Source: Burkholderiales bacterium
Lineage (GTDB): Bacteria; Pseudomonadota; Gammaproteobacteria; Burkholderiales; Nitrosomonadaceae
Assembly (NCBI GenBank): GCA_024235795.1
Contig: JACKLR010000002.1
Coordinates: forward strand, 496,001-560,000
Reading direction: 5' to 3'
Length of the DNA: 64,000 nt
In this document: piece by piece, positions 42,921 through 53,002 of the stretch
Position numbering within the stretch: the stretch's first letter is position 1
How the letters are laid out: each line of letters opens with the position of its first letter
Translations under genes and position numbers: made by a program
The notes under the pieces: model-generated
The model's database searches: none
What the model saw: only the letters and a program-made list of their open reading frames with translations
What the model was told of the DNA's origin: nothing

Positions 42921-45049
42921 AAGAACTTCAATCCTTGGATGAGGTTTTTAATAAGAAGATTTTTAGAATTCCAGATTACCAGCGTGGATATGCTTGGGGT
43001 GAAAAGCAACTAATTGAGTTTTGGGAAGACTTGCTCAGCTTGGATTCGCATCGCTCCCACTACACAGGCGTATTGTCGATCAAGAAGGTTCCAGAGAATA
43101 TTTGGTCAAGGTGGAATGATGAAAAATGGCTTATAGAAGGTAGAAGATATATTCCATACTTCATTGTGGATGGTCAGCAACGACTTACAACAGTTTCAAT
43201 ACTCATTCAATGTTTAATTGAAGCTGTTACAAGTAACCCTGCAAATGAGAGATCCAACAAAGCGGATATATTTCTTGGGGCTTATAAGCTCAGCGAGATT
43301 ATTGAAAAATATATCGCTATAACGGAACCGAGACATCGCACTATCAATACATATAAGTTTGGCTATGAAGTAGACAATCCATCTTTTGATTTTCTGCGTC
43401 ATCAAATATTCGGTGAACCTAATGCAGGTACCATACGTGAGACTTTCTATACATTAAATCTTGAAAATGCAAAGAATTTTTTTAAAGAAAATATTGCAAA
43501 GCTTATCAAGCAGCAAGGCTTTAATTTGCTGGAAGAGATATATGAAAAATTGACACAACGATTTCTATTTAATCTTTATGAAATTGACGACAACTTTGAT
43601 GTATTTGTCGCTTTCGAAACGATGAATAATAGGGGGAAACGACTTTCTGATCTGGAATTACTGAAGAACAGACTCATCTATCTCACCACTCTCTATCCAC
43701 TGGAGGAAGTAGCAGATGACATCAAGGAAAATATTAGAACAAAGATTAACAAAACTTGGGGTGAAATCTATAACCAACTAGGCCGTAACAAAAAAACACC
43801 ACTAAATGATGATGATTTTTTAAGAGCTCACTGGATCATGTACTTCAAGTACAGCCGCAATAAAGGTAACGATTACATACGTTATTTACTAGACGATTAC
43901 TTTTCACCAAAAAACATTTTTGAAAAATTGGAAGTTAGTACCAGTGGAATTGAAAATGTCGAAGAGCTTACCGATTCGCCCGATTCTGATGACGATGAGG
44001 TAATCGAACAAGTACCTATAATGAGTCGGCAATCCAAACTAAAAATTATAGACATTAGTAAATACGTTGATAGTCTTAAAGAGTCATCTAAAATTTGGTA
44101 TAGCACCTTCTTTCCAAGTGATTCTGAAGAGTTGAGCGAGAGTGAACAAATAGCAATGGATAGAATCAATCGCGTTAAGATTGCGTATTTCAGACCATTG
44201 ATTATGGCAGCATTAATTCGGACAAAACCAAATGAAAATGAGCGTATTTCACTACTAAATCAAATTGAGCGGTTTATCTTTATTTCTTTTCGGCTATGTC
44301 GAGCCCAATCTACCTACCGAAGTAGTGCTTATTATCGCGATACAAGATCAATTTATATGGGGGAAATATCGATACCAGATGTTATTGCATCATTAAATAA
44401 CGACCTATCTTGGGTTTTCGACAAAAACAATATCTTCAAAACAAGCTATTTCAGAGACTTCATTAGCAGAAAATTTGGCCCGAATGGCGATGGATTCTAC
44501 GGTTGGAATGACTTGAGTTATTTCTTGTTTGAATACGAAGAAAGGATTAAAGAATCTAGGAATCAGCCAAAACTAGGCTGGCATAATTTTACTAAGAGTG
44601 AAACGGATAAAGTTTCTATCGAACACATTTACCCTCAAACAGCGGATAGTGAATACTGGATAACTCGTTTCACCAGATTTAGTGATGATGAATGCAGATA
44701 TCTTCGTGGTTCCCTAGGAAATCTGTTGCCATTGTCTTCAAGCATCAATTCTAGTTTGCAAAATGACGATTTCCCCAATAAGAAAAAAATAAAAACCGAT
44801 GACAATGGCGAAGTCATTCGCAATGGATATGCTAACGGTTCATATTCAGAATTAGAAGTAGCCAAGAATGAAGACTGGACAGAGATTGAGATTTTAGAGC
44901 GCGGATTAACACTTCTGAAATTTATGGAAGAAAGATGGCAAATCAGTCTTGGCACATGTTCCAATAAATTAGAGCTGCTGCACCTGTCATTTCTGGACAT
45001 GACCAATAACATATCAACACCAGTTATTGCCGAAAACCAACAGTTATGA
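42917..45049 (+). CDS. DUF262-DUF1524 protein (GmrSD/SspE-like)
   Basis: The 710-aa protein begins with a ParB-like DUF262 domain: FRIPDYQRGYAW at residues 16-27 and FIVDGQQRLTTVSIL near 84, the nucleotide-binding DGQQR motif. Its C-terminal DUF1524 has an HNH-like site (VSIEHIYPQ) followed by LGNLLPLSSSINSSLQN. This pairing is shared by GmrSD type IV restriction enzymes and SspE, which use NTP hydrolysis and DNA cleavage against modified phage DNA. It overlaps both flanking hsdM genes by 4 bp (ATGA each time), so it is translated as part of the same operon. Confidence 0.9.
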   Translation: MKELQSLDEVFNKKIFRIPDYQRGYAWGEKQLIEFWEDLLSLDSHRSHYTGVLSIKKVPENIWSRWNDEKWLIEGRRYIPYFIVDGQQRLTTVSILIQCLIEAVTSNPANERSNKADIFLGAYKLSEIIEKYIAITEPRHRTINTYKFGYEVDNPSFDFLRHQIFGEPNAGTIRETFYTLNLENAKNFFKENIAKLIKQQGFNLLEEIYEKLTQRFLFNLYEIDDNFDVFVAFETMNNRGKRLSDLELLKNRLIYLTTLYPLEEVADDIKENIRTKINKTWGEIYNQLGRNKKTPLNDDDFLRAHWIMYFKYSRNKGNDYIRYLLDDYFSPKNIFEKLEVSTSGIENVEELTDSPDSDDDEVIEQVPIMSRQSKLKIIDISKYVDSLKESSKIWYSTFFPSDSEELSESEQIAMDRINRVKIAYFRPLIMAALIRTKPNENERISLLNQIERFIFISFRLCRAQSTYRSSAYYRDTRSIYMGEISIPDVIASLNNDLSWVFDKNNIFKTSYFRDFISRKFGPNGDGFYGWNDLSYFLFEYEERIKESRNQPKLGWHNFTKSETDKVSIEHIYPQTADSEYWITRFTRFSDDECRYLRGSLGNLLPLSSSINSSLQNDDFPNKKKIKTDDNGEVIRNGYANGSYSELEVAKNEDWTEIEILERGLTLLKFMEERWQISLGTCSNKLELLHLSFLDMTNNISTPVIAENQQL

Positions 45050-46506
45050 CCCAGCAAGAACTCGAAAAATACCTCTGGGGGGCAGCCACGGCGTTACGTG
45101 GCACGATTGATGCCGGGGATTACAAGCAATACATCTTTCCCTTGCTGTTCTTCAAGCGCATTTCCGATGTGTATGATGAAGAGTTTGCCAATGCCTTAGC
45201 GGAAAGTAATGGCGATCTGGAATATGCCGCGTTTGCTGAAAACCATCATTTCCAGATTCCCGAAGGGGCGCACTGGAAGAATGTGCGCGAGAAAACCGTC
45301 AACATCGGTGCGGCATTACAGGAAGCGATGCGGGCGATTGAGCAAGCCAATCCGGATACTTTGTTTGGTATTTTCGGAGATGCCAGTTGGACCAATAAAG
45401 ATCGCCTGTCCGATGCTATCTTAACCGATCTGATCGAGCATTATTCTCAGCAAAAACTCAATCTCAGCAACGTGCCCGATGATCAGCTGGGTAATGCTTA
45501 CGAGTACCTGATTAAGGAATTTGCAGACGACAGTGGCCATACTGCTGCTGAGTTTTATACCAACCGCACCGTGGTCAAACTGATGACGCTGATCATGGAT
45601 CCGCAACCCAGTGAAAGCGTCTATGACCCGACCTGCGGCTCCGGTGGTTTGTTGTTGAATTGTGCTTTGCATCTAAAAGATGAAGGTAAGGAATACCGCA
45701 CCCTGAAACTATTTGGTCAGGAGGTTAACCTGCTTACTTCCGCCATTGCCCGTATGAACATGTTTATGCACGGCATCGAGGAATTTAGCATTGTGCGCGG
45801 GAATACCCTGACGAATCCAGCCTTTCTGGAGAACGATCAGCTTAAAACCTTTAATGTCATTCTCGCCAATCCGCCGTATTCGATCAAAGCCTGGGATCGC
45901 AAAACGTTTGAAAGCGATCCGTATGGGCGTAATCTTTGGGGCACGCCGCCGCAAGGCTGCGCCGATTATGCGTTTCAGCAGCATATCCAGAAAAGTTTGG
46001 ATGCTAAAAATGGCCGCTCCATTACTTTGTGGCCGCATGGCATCTTGTTCCGGGATGCCGAAGCCGATATGCGCCGCAAAATGATCGAGCAAGATCTGGT
46101 GGAATGTGTGATTGGCTTGGGGCCAAACCTGTTTTACAACTCGCCAATGGAAGCGTGTTTGCTGATTACCAAAACTAATAAGGAAGCCAGTAAGAAAGGC
46201 AGAGTGTTAATCATCAACGCGGTCAAGGAGGTCAGGCAGGACAAGAATATAGCTTTCTTGGAGTCGCAGCACATCGAGCGAATTTATGCGGCCTATCAAG
46301 CATTTCAGGATCAGGATGGCTTTTGTAAAGTTGTTGATATTCAAGAAGTCCTGAGCCATAAAGCCAGCTTAAATATGCCGCTGTATGTCAGCAACGTAAA
46401 CAACAGTGATACAGAAATCTCTCTGGATGAAGCCCTGCACAATTGGATGCAGTCATCTGCAGAATTAAAGAAAAGTATGGATGAGCTTTTTCGGGTGATT
46501 GGATAA
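45046..46506 (+). CDS. hsdM: type I restriction-modification methyltransferase subunit, copy 2
   Basis: A second HsdM of 486 aa with the same plan: HsdM_N helices (KQYIFPLLFFKRISDVYDEEF), SAM motif DPTCGSGGLLLN and catalytic NPPY (ANPPYSIKAWDR near residue 278). It is clearly paralogous to the copy at 41436 but well diverged, so it is not a recent duplication. The specificity subunit starts 4 bp after its stop, so this is the copy expected to work with HsdS and HsdR. Confidence 0.94.
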   Translation: MTQQELEKYLWGAATALRGTIDAGDYKQYIFPLLFFKRISDVYDEEFANALAESNGDLEYAAFAENHHFQIPEGAHWKNVREKTVNIGAALQEAMRAIEQANPDTLFGIFGDASWTNKDRLSDAILTDLIEHYSQQKLNLSNVPDDQLGNAYEYLIKEFADDSGHTAAEFYTNRTVVKLMTLIMDPQPSESVYDPTCGSGGLLLNCALHLKDEGKEYRTLKLFGQEVNLLTSAIARMNMFMHGIEEFSIVRGNTLTNPAFLENDQLKTFNVILANPPYSIKAWDRKTFESDPYGRNLWGTPPQGCADYAFQQHIQKSLDAKNGRSITLWPHGILFRDAEADMRRKMIEQDLVECVIGLGPNLFYNSPMEACLLITKTNKEASKKGRVLIINAVKEVRQDKNIAFLESQHIERIYAAYQAFQDQDGFCKVVDIQEVLSHKASLNMPLYVSNVNNSDTEISLDEALHNWMQSSAELKKSMDELFRVIG

Positions 46507-46509
46507 ACC

Positions 46510-47685
46510 ATGACGGAAGCCATGCAAGCAATTGATCTCAAGAACCTGGATAAATACGGCTGGAAAACTTACCGCTTTGATGAAATTGCCAAGAATATTT
46601 CGGAACGAGTTGACCCTAATAATACCGATTTAAATGTCTATATCGGACTAGAACATATTGATCCCGAATCCATTCATATCAAACGCACCGGCACACCGGA
46701 TGACGTGAACGGACAAAAATTAAGGTGCTATCCGGGCGATGTGATATTTGGTAGGCGGCGAGCCTATCAACGCAAAGCAGCCATTGTCACAACCGATGGC
46801 TTTTGTTCCGCGCACTCTTTGGTATTAAGAGCCAATCCTGATGTTATCGAACCAAAACTATTTCCGTTTTTTCTGCACTCCGATTTATTTATGCACCGGG
46901 CGATTGATATTTCGGTGGGTTCGTTGTCACCGACGATCAATTGGGGAACGCTTAAGAATCAGGAATTTCTGCTCCCCCCCAAAAATCAGCAAGCTCAATT
47001 GGCTGAACTGCTTTGGGCTCTGGATGAGATGGTTGAGAAAGATAAGCAAATATTTAATAAAGAAAAAACACTAAAAGATTCTTTGCGAGCTAAATATTTT
47101 TCTATTAATAACTCTAAAAAAACAATTCGGATTGGAGATGTTGCGGATCTTACAGCTGGAGGTACTCCAAGTACTGCTATTAATGACTATTGGGATAATG
47201 GGACTGTACTTTGGATGAGTTCCGGCGAAGTTCATAAAAAAAGATTATTTGATACAGATAAAAAAATTACTGAGTTAGGACTTAAGAACTCTAGCGCAAA
47301 ATTTATTCCCATTCACTCGTGCTTGATTGCTTTAGCAGGGCAAGGTAAAACCAAGGGTACTGTTGCTATTAATGAGGTTGAACTTACAACTAATCAGTCA
47401 GTTGCTGCGATAATTCCAGATAAAGAAAAAATTAACCCATATTATTTGTTTCATAATTTGGATAGCAGGTATATTGACCTTAGAAATATTACGGGGGAGA
47501 GGAATTCAAGAATTGGATTAAACCTCCAAATTCTCAAGAATTTTATAATTGCCTATCATTCCAATGATGAAATGAAAGAAATAGCCGGATTATTTAATTC
47601 TTTGGATGAAAATATTAATGTTATTGATAAAAAAATTAATAGTTCTAAAGATTTATTAAAAAGCCTAATCAACCAAATCTTCTAG
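46510..47685 (+). CDS. hsdS: type I restriction-modification specificity subunit
   Basis: The 391-aa protein has two target-recognition domains, each followed by a helical spacer. TRD1 spans about residues 15-150 (YIGLEHIDPESI; SPTINWGTLKNQEFLLPP), with spacer helix LAELLWALDEMVEKD. TRD2 spans about 205-345 (ADLTAGGTPSTA; MSSGEVHKK), with spacer LFNSLDENINVIDKKI. Each TRD reads one half of the bipartite target, which cannot be predicted here. TRD2 (from about 47,090) is strikingly more AT-rich than TRD1 and than the adjoining genes, suggesting domain exchange. Confidence 0.93.
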   Translation: MTEAMQAIDLKNLDKYGWKTYRFDEIAKNISERVDPNNTDLNVYIGLEHIDPESIHIKRTGTPDDVNGQKLRCYPGDVIFGRRRAYQRKAAIVTTDGFCSAHSLVLRANPDVIEPKLFPFFLHSDLFMHRAIDISVGSLSPTINWGTLKNQEFLLPPKNQQAQLAELLWALDEMVEKDKQIFNKEKTLKDSLRAKYFSINNSKKTIRIGDVADLTAGGTPSTAINDYWDNGTVLWMSSGEVHKKRLFDTDKKITELGLKNSSAKFIPIHSCLIALAGQGKTKGTVAINEVELTTNQSVAAIIPDKEKINPYYLFHNLDSRYIDLRNITGERNSRIGLNLQILKNFIIAYHSNDEMKEIAGLFNSLDENINVIDKKINSSKDLLKSLINQIF

Positions 47686-47687
47686 TC

Positions 47688-50654
47688 ATGGCATTCACAG
47701 AACTAAACAGTGTCGAGCATTACATCATTCATCAAATCAGCGGGGTAAATCTGAATGCGAACAAGGTGACAGATTCTAAAGCGAGTCATGGTGCACAGTG
47801 GGTTTATCAGTCAGCGGATGAATTAGCGCGCGGCATCAATGAAGTGCTGGTGGAAAGCGAATTGAAAGCGGCGTTACTGCGCTTGAATCCGGAAATTCAG
47901 CTACGCCCGGAATTGGCCGACGAGGTGATTTACAAACTGCGAGCGATTTTGATTTCAGTGAACCAAATCGGCCTGGTCAAAGCCAACGAAGAGTTTTTTA
48001 AATGGATGAGCGGTGAAAAGACCATGCCGTTTGGTGACAACAATCGCCATGTGCCGGTGCGCTTGCTAGATTTTGATGATTGGAACAATAATCGTTATGT
48101 CGTCACCAATCAATTCCGCATTCATCACCGTGAAACCAAAATACCCGATGTGGTGTTACTGATTAACGGTATTCCGGTCGTGGTTGGTGAAGCGAAGACA
48201 CCGATACGCCCTTCGGTCAGTTGGCTGGATGGAGCGCATGAAATTCATACCGTCTACGAAAACGCCGTACCGCAGTTGTTTGTGCCGAATATTTTGTCGT
48301 TTGCCACCGAAGGCAAAGAGCTGTTTTATGGAGCAATTCGCTGCCCACTGGAATTCTGGGCACCGTGGCGGCTGGAATCGGATAGCGGTGACATCGCCCA
48401 AAGCCTCGGTCTGGCGGAAATCGGCAAAGAGTTGACCGATTTACTGAAACCCAAGCGTTTACTGGATATCCTGCTTAATTTCTCTTTATTTACTACCAAC
48501 AAAAAGAAACAGCGCAGCAAAGTGATTCCGCGTTTTCAGCAATATGAAGGCGCGAATAAAATCGTGCAACGGGTGATCGAGGGACGGATTAAGAAAGGCT
48601 TGATCTGGCATTTCCAGGGTTCCGGTAAATCGCTGCTCATGGTGTTTGCTGCACAGAAGCTCCGCCGAGCAACGGAATTGAAAAGCCCGACGGTGATCGT
48701 GCTGGTGGATCGAACCGATTTGGATACCCAGATCAGCGGCACCTTTAATGCGGCGGATGTACCCAATGTGGAAACCACTGACAGCATCAGCGAATTGCAA
48801 ACCTTATTGGAGCGCGATACCCGCAAGATCATTATTTCGATGATTCATAAATTTCGCGATGCCAAGCCGAATATGAATATGCGGGACAATATCATTGTTT
48901 TAGTCGATGAGGCGCACCGCACGCAAGAAGGCGATTTGGGTCGGCAAATGCGCGCGGCATTGCCGAATGCGTTTTTATTTGGCTTGACCGGCACACCGGT
49001 GAATCGGGCTGATAAAAATACTTTCTGGGCCTTCGGCGCGGAAGAAGATCAAGGCGGCTATTTGTCGCGTTATACCTTTCATGATTCGATTCGCGATGAA
49101 GCGACCTTGCCGCTGCATTTTGAGCCGCGCTTGGTGGACGTGCATGTCGATAAGGAATCGATTGATCGGGCTTTTGCCGAGTTTACAGAGGGCGCGGCGC
49201 TGACAGATGAAGAAGCCGATGCGTTAAATCAGAGATCGGCAAAAATGGCGTCGTTTTTGAAATCACCGGAACGGGTGGCTAAAATCGTAGCCGATATTGC
49301 TGTGCATTTTAAGGAAAAAGTGGATCCGCAAGGTTTTAAAGCAATGATTGTGACACCTGATCGTTATGCCTGCGTGCAATACAAAGAAGAACTGGATAAA
49401 CATTTTTCTGCTGAAGCCAGCCGGGTGGTGATTTCCACGTCAGCCAATGATGCATTTGAATTTAAGCAAAAATGGGCGGTGGATAAATCGGCACAGGAAA
49501 AAATTATCGATGAGTTTAATGATGCCCATTCCGACCTAAAATTTATCATTGTCACAGCCAAACTGCTGACCGGCTTTGATGCGCCTATACTGCAAACGCT
49601 GTATCTGGATAAATCGTTAAAAGATCACACGCTACTGCAAGCAATTTGCCGAACTAATCGTTTATATCCGCACAAAACTTTTGGCAGAATCGTGGATTAT
49701 TTCGGCGTGTTTGATGATGCTGCCAAGGCGTTGGAATTTGACGAAGAAAGTGTTAAGCAGGTGATTACGAATATTTCGGAGTTAAGAGGAAAGTTACCGC
49801 AGGCGATGCGCGAGACTCTCGCTCATTTTTCCGGTGTCGATAGAACGCAGAAAGGGTTTGAAGGTTTAGAAGCGGCGCAGAATGCTATTAACACCAATGA
49901 GAAGAAAGATGCCTTTGCGCTTGATTTTAAGTATCTGGCGAAACTATGGGAGTCGTTATCACCCGATAATATCCTGGATCTTTATAGCCAGGATTACAAA
50001 TGGCTGGCGCAAGTTTATGAATCTGTTAAACCTGCTTCCGACAATATTGGCAAGCTGCTGTGGTTATCCTTGGGTGCCCAGACCACGCAACTAATTCATG
50101 AAAACATTCATGTCGGTGAAATGCATATTCTGGAAGAATATGTGCTGGACGCTGACGTGATTGAGGATATTTTCAACCATCCTGATCCCAAAAAAATCAA
50201 ACAACTGGAAAAACTGCTGATCAAGCGGTTTCAGATACATGCTGATTATCCATTCTTCAAAAAGCTCAGCGAACGCCTGGAAGAGTTACGTGATAAAGCT
50301 GAAAAAGGTCTGATCAGCTCGATTGAATTTGTTAAAGAATTGTGCAAAATCGCCAAGGAAACGGTTCAGGCAGAAAAAGAATTAGCAGAAGCCATGCAGG
50401 ATAAAACTCCGCAAGCAGCATTGACTGAATTATTTTTAGAACTGAAAACCGATCAAACACCGGCTGTCGTGGAACGGATTGTTGCAGATATCGATGCGAT
50501 TGTGCGTGTGGTCAGCTTTCCCGGTTGGCAGCATTCTACTTCCGGCGAACGTGAAGTACAGAAATCGTTACGCAAGGCTTTATTGAAATATCAGTTGCAT
50601 AAAGATCAGGTGTTATTTGATCGGGCTTATGCTTATATTAAGGAATATTATTAG
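47688..50654 (+). CDS. hsdR: type I restriction enzyme R subunit
   Basis: The 988-aa motor-nuclease has an N-terminal PD-(D/E)XK domain (PDVVLLINGIPVVVGEAKT near residues 150-172). Two RecA-like helicase domains follow, with Walker A FQGSGKS near 305, DEAHRTQEG near 407 and a SF2 motif LTGTPV near 430. The C-terminal helical domain (EELRDKAEKGLISSIEFVKEL) contacts HsdM. HsdR translocates and cuts unmodified DNA. The gene begins 2 bp after hsdS and ends the operon. Confidence 0.95.
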   Translation: MAFTELNSVEHYIIHQISGVNLNANKVTDSKASHGAQWVYQSADELARGINEVLVESELKAALLRLNPEIQLRPELADEVIYKLRAILISVNQIGLVKANEEFFKWMSGEKTMPFGDNNRHVPVRLLDFDDWNNNRYVVTNQFRIHHRETKIPDVVLLINGIPVVVGEAKTPIRPSVSWLDGAHEIHTVYENAVPQLFVPNILSFATEGKELFYGAIRCPLEFWAPWRLESDSGDIAQSLGLAEIGKELTDLLKPKRLLDILLNFSLFTTNKKKQRSKVIPRFQQYEGANKIVQRVIEGRIKKGLIWHFQGSGKSLLMVFAAQKLRRATELKSPTVIVLVDRTDLDTQISGTFNAADVPNVETTDSISELQTLLERDTRKIIISMIHKFRDAKPNMNMRDNIIVLVDEAHRTQEGDLGRQMRAALPNAFLFGLTGTPVNRADKNTFWAFGAEEDQGGYLSRYTFHDSIRDEATLPLHFEPRLVDVHVDKESIDRAFAEFTEGAALTDEEADALNQRSAKMASFLKSPERVAKIVADIAVHFKEKVDPQGFKAMIVTPDRYACVQYKEELDKHFSAEASRVVISTSANDAFEFKQKWAVDKSAQEKIIDEFNDAHSDLKFIIVTAKLLTGFDAPILQTLYLDKSLKDHTLLQAICRTNRLYPHKTFGRIVDYFGVFDDAAKALEFDEESVKQVITNISELRGKLPQAMRETLAHFSGVDRTQKGFEGLEAAQNAINTNEKKDAFALDFKYLAKLWESLSPDNILDLYSQDYKWLAQVYESVKPASDNIGKLLWLSLGAQTTQLIHENIHVGEMHILEEYVLDADVIEDIFNHPDPKKIKQLEKLLIKRFQIHADYPFFKKLSERLEELRDKAEKGLISSIEFVKELCKIAKETVQAEKELAEAMQDKTPQAALTELFLELKTDQTPAVVERIVADIDAIVRVVSFPGWQHSTSGEREVQKSLRKALLKYQLHKDQVLFDRAYAYIKEYY

Positions 50655-51236
50655 AAAAATTCCAGTTAGCCGCCACTTTGCAGTTGCTGGCACCGGGAAC
50701 GACCAGACCCGTAAAGCGTTGATTGAGATTTATTCTGACTCACCATAATCTCAAGTATCAGAATAAGAAAACTATACAGCTTGAACGTGGGAACACTGCT
50801 CGTGCAACAGGCTAGTCCTGAAGCACGGCAGGGAGCCGTTGCTAGTCGATCTCTGTATAATAAAATTACCAAATGAAGCTGGTTATTGGAGTATTGTCGC
50901 TAAGGATGATTTTTTCGTGATTATGAGGCACCAGATACCGTAGATGGGTGGTGCCAGTATAACGGATTGGTCGATGTAACGGATTGGTCGATGTTGGGTT
51001 TGCAAGTATTCTAGATTACATCATGGTGATAACAGTTTTACTGTTACAAGTATATTGATAGTATTGAATCTTTCCGGTGTGTTATCAAACGCTATTTGGA
51101 AAAATTCGATGATGTGCCTCTGAGCGTACCTTCTTATCTGCATTTAAATGAAACTGAATTTCGTTTTAATCATCTTGTGATAGTCTTTATCATACAGAAC
51201 TCAACTTATTATGTTTAAACTCTTTTTACTTACCTA
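50655..51236. other. noncoding region between hsdR and the insertion sequence
   Basis: About 580 bases lack a gene I can support. The only clear structure is a tandem 17-bp repeat. Short open frames are seen but have no ribosome-binding sites or family likeness. It may be debris of earlier insertions. Confidence 0.4.
50960..50993. repeat. two tandem copies of a 17-bp unit
   Basis: TAACGGATTGGTCGATG occurs twice head-to-tail with no mismatch. It is probably a recent slippage duplication in noncoding DNA. Confidence 0.85.
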
Positions 51237-52946
51237 GAGTCCACTCAGAAACAATAACTCATTGATTAGATGCGATAATAAATCGTTCTGTGATATAATA
51301 GTGCAAGCAAAACAACCATTTGCCCTCAAAAAGCTTGCACATGATCACATACAAAAGCCAAAAGCAACTTACCCTAGAAGGTTTTGAAACGCCATTCGAA
51401 ATAAAACTGGATGCAAATAATCGTTGGGTGAGACTCAGTCAATGCATACCCTGGGATGAACTGGCTAGTGGTTACTATCGGAATCTATCATCAACGCATG
51501 GTCGGCCCGCAAAAGACGCTCGGCTCGTGATTGGCGCGGTCATCATTAAACACAAGTTGTGTTTAAGTGATGAAGAGACCGTGCAGCAAATCCGAGAGAA
51601 CTTCTATCTGCAATACTTTGTAGGATTCCCTGCTTATCAAGACAAACAACCTTTCGCGCCTTCATTATTTGTAGAAATCCGTCGGCGCATGGGTGAAGAG
51701 AGCTTTGAGCATTTTCAGCAAGTGATCGTTAATGCGCTGGAAGGACGTTCAGTATTGACATCGAAGCAAGGCAAAGCTGAAAGTAATCACACCGATGACG
51801 AACCACCAAGTCCAGGCGAAACAACATCAACCTGCGATGAAGATGCCGTGAAACAAGATGCACAAAGTGTTGATGATGCATGCACCCATCAGGGCAAATT
51901 GATTCTAGATGCAACGGTCGTAGAACAAGCGATTCGTTTCCCTACCGACCTGAGTTTGTTGAATGAAAGCCGCGAAATAAGTGAACGAATTATTGATGTT
52001 CTATACCCATTTACTGACGCAAAAGCCAAGCCACGTACCTATCGCCAAACGACACACAAAGATTACTTGGCCATTGTGAAACAGCGTCGACCTAAAGGTA
52101 AGAAGCTACGTGCGGGCATCAAGAAACAACTGCAGTATTTGCGTAGAAACCTTCAACATATCGAACAGTTATTGGATGCACTTCCAGGCAGGGCGATTCC
52201 ACTGCCTTATTCCTTACTGCATAAATACTGGATTATCCAGCAGGTATACAGCCAACAAGAAGAAATGGCTCGTTTGAAGTGTAAGCGTTGCGATCATCGT
52301 ATCGTCAGCATTCACCAACCACATGTTCGCCCAATTGTACGTGGCAAAGCAAACAAAGTGGCTGAGTTTGGTGCCAAGCTGAGTGTTAGTTTGACTACAT
52401 CTGGCATTGCCAGTGTTGACCACATTAGCTGGGATGCTTTCCATGAAGGCGGCGATTTGCCAGCACAAGTTGAAGCCTACAAACAACGTTACGGATATTA
52501 CCCGCAAAGTGTATTGGGTGACACGATTTATGGCACTCGAGAAAACCGGCGCTACCTGAAGGAGAAAGGTATTCGTTTTGCTGGAAAACCATTGGGTCGC
52601 CCACCGCAGGTGACGGAAGAGAATCGAGTAGAATTCAAGCAGCTACAAAAGCAACGACGTGAAGACTATCGGCAGCGCATCCCAATTGAAGGTAAGTTTG
52701 GGCAAGGAAAAAACGGCTACAACCTGAATTACATTCGGGCGAAAACTGCACGTACTAGTGAAGCATGGATTAACAGCATCTTTCTGGTTATGAACCTGAT
52801 GGTGCTGTTGAAGGTTTTTATTTGGCTTTGTACGTGCAGCTATAAATATTGCTTTTTAATGTTTAAATGCTGTTTAAATATATTTCAAAGTCTCAGGGAA
52901 AGGTCAAGCCATTGTCACAATGGTTGCTGATTTTCTGAGGAGACTC
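51237..52946 (+). mobile_element. intact insertion sequence with 6-bp target duplication
   Basis: The 1,710-bp element has inverted ends (GAGTC..CTCAGAAA at left and TTTCTGAG..GACTC at right), and both flanks carry TACCTA, a 6-bp target duplication. It encodes a single large DDE transposase. A GTGCAAGC/GCTTGCAC palindrome sits just before the start codon. It separates the type I restriction operon from the Septu-like genes. Confidence 0.88.
51341..52930 (+). CDS. large DDE transposase (IS5/IS1182-like)
   Basis: The 529-aa protein has an N-terminal DUF772-like region (RPAKDARLVIGAVIIKHKLCL) and a DDE core. The core includes LILDATVVEQAIRFPTDLSLL (first Asp), VLGDTIYGTRENRRYL (second Asp) and RQRIPIEGKFGQGKNGYNL (Glu). 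The exact IS family cannot be fixed by eye. ATG 51341 follows a palindrome and fits the family's MITYKSQKQLTLEG start. The frame also opens at a TTG 21 bases upstream. Confidence 0.88.
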   Translation: MITYKSQKQLTLEGFETPFEIKLDANNRWVRLSQCIPWDELASGYYRNLSSTHGRPAKDARLVIGAVIIKHKLCLSDEETVQQIRENFYLQYFVGFPAYQDKQPFAPSLFVEIRRRMGEESFEHFQQVIVNALEGRSVLTSKQGKAESNHTDDEPPSPGETTSTCDEDAVKQDAQSVDDACTHQGKLILDATVVEQAIRFPTDLSLLNESREISERIIDVLYPFTDAKAKPRTYRQTTHKDYLAIVKQRRPKGKKLRAGIKKQLQYLRRNLQHIEQLLDALPGRAIPLPYSLLHKYWIIQQVYSQQEEMARLKCKRCDHRIVSIHQPHVRPIVRGKANKVAEFGAKLSVSLTTSGIASVDHISWDAFHEGGDLPAQVEAYKQRYGYYPQSVLGDTIYGTRENRRYLKEKGIRFAGKPLGRPPQVTEENRVEFKQLQKQRREDYRQRIPIEGKFGQGKNGYNLNYIRAKTARTSEAWINSIFLVMNLMVLLKVFIWLCTCSYKYCFLMFKCCLNIFQSLRERSSHCHNGC

Positions 52947-53002
52947 TACCTAAAACCAATTTTAAATTAAACTATCAAATCTATGTTTTTAACAAGGTAA
53001 AT

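Noticed and set aside
50666..50872. Minus-strand 68-codon frame after hsdR
   Set aside because: No ribosome-binding site, odd composition and no family likeness; probably chance in noncoding DNA.
50960..50993. Possible CRISPR-like repeat
   Set aside because: Only two units, directly adjacent with no spacer, and no cas genes anywhere in the window.
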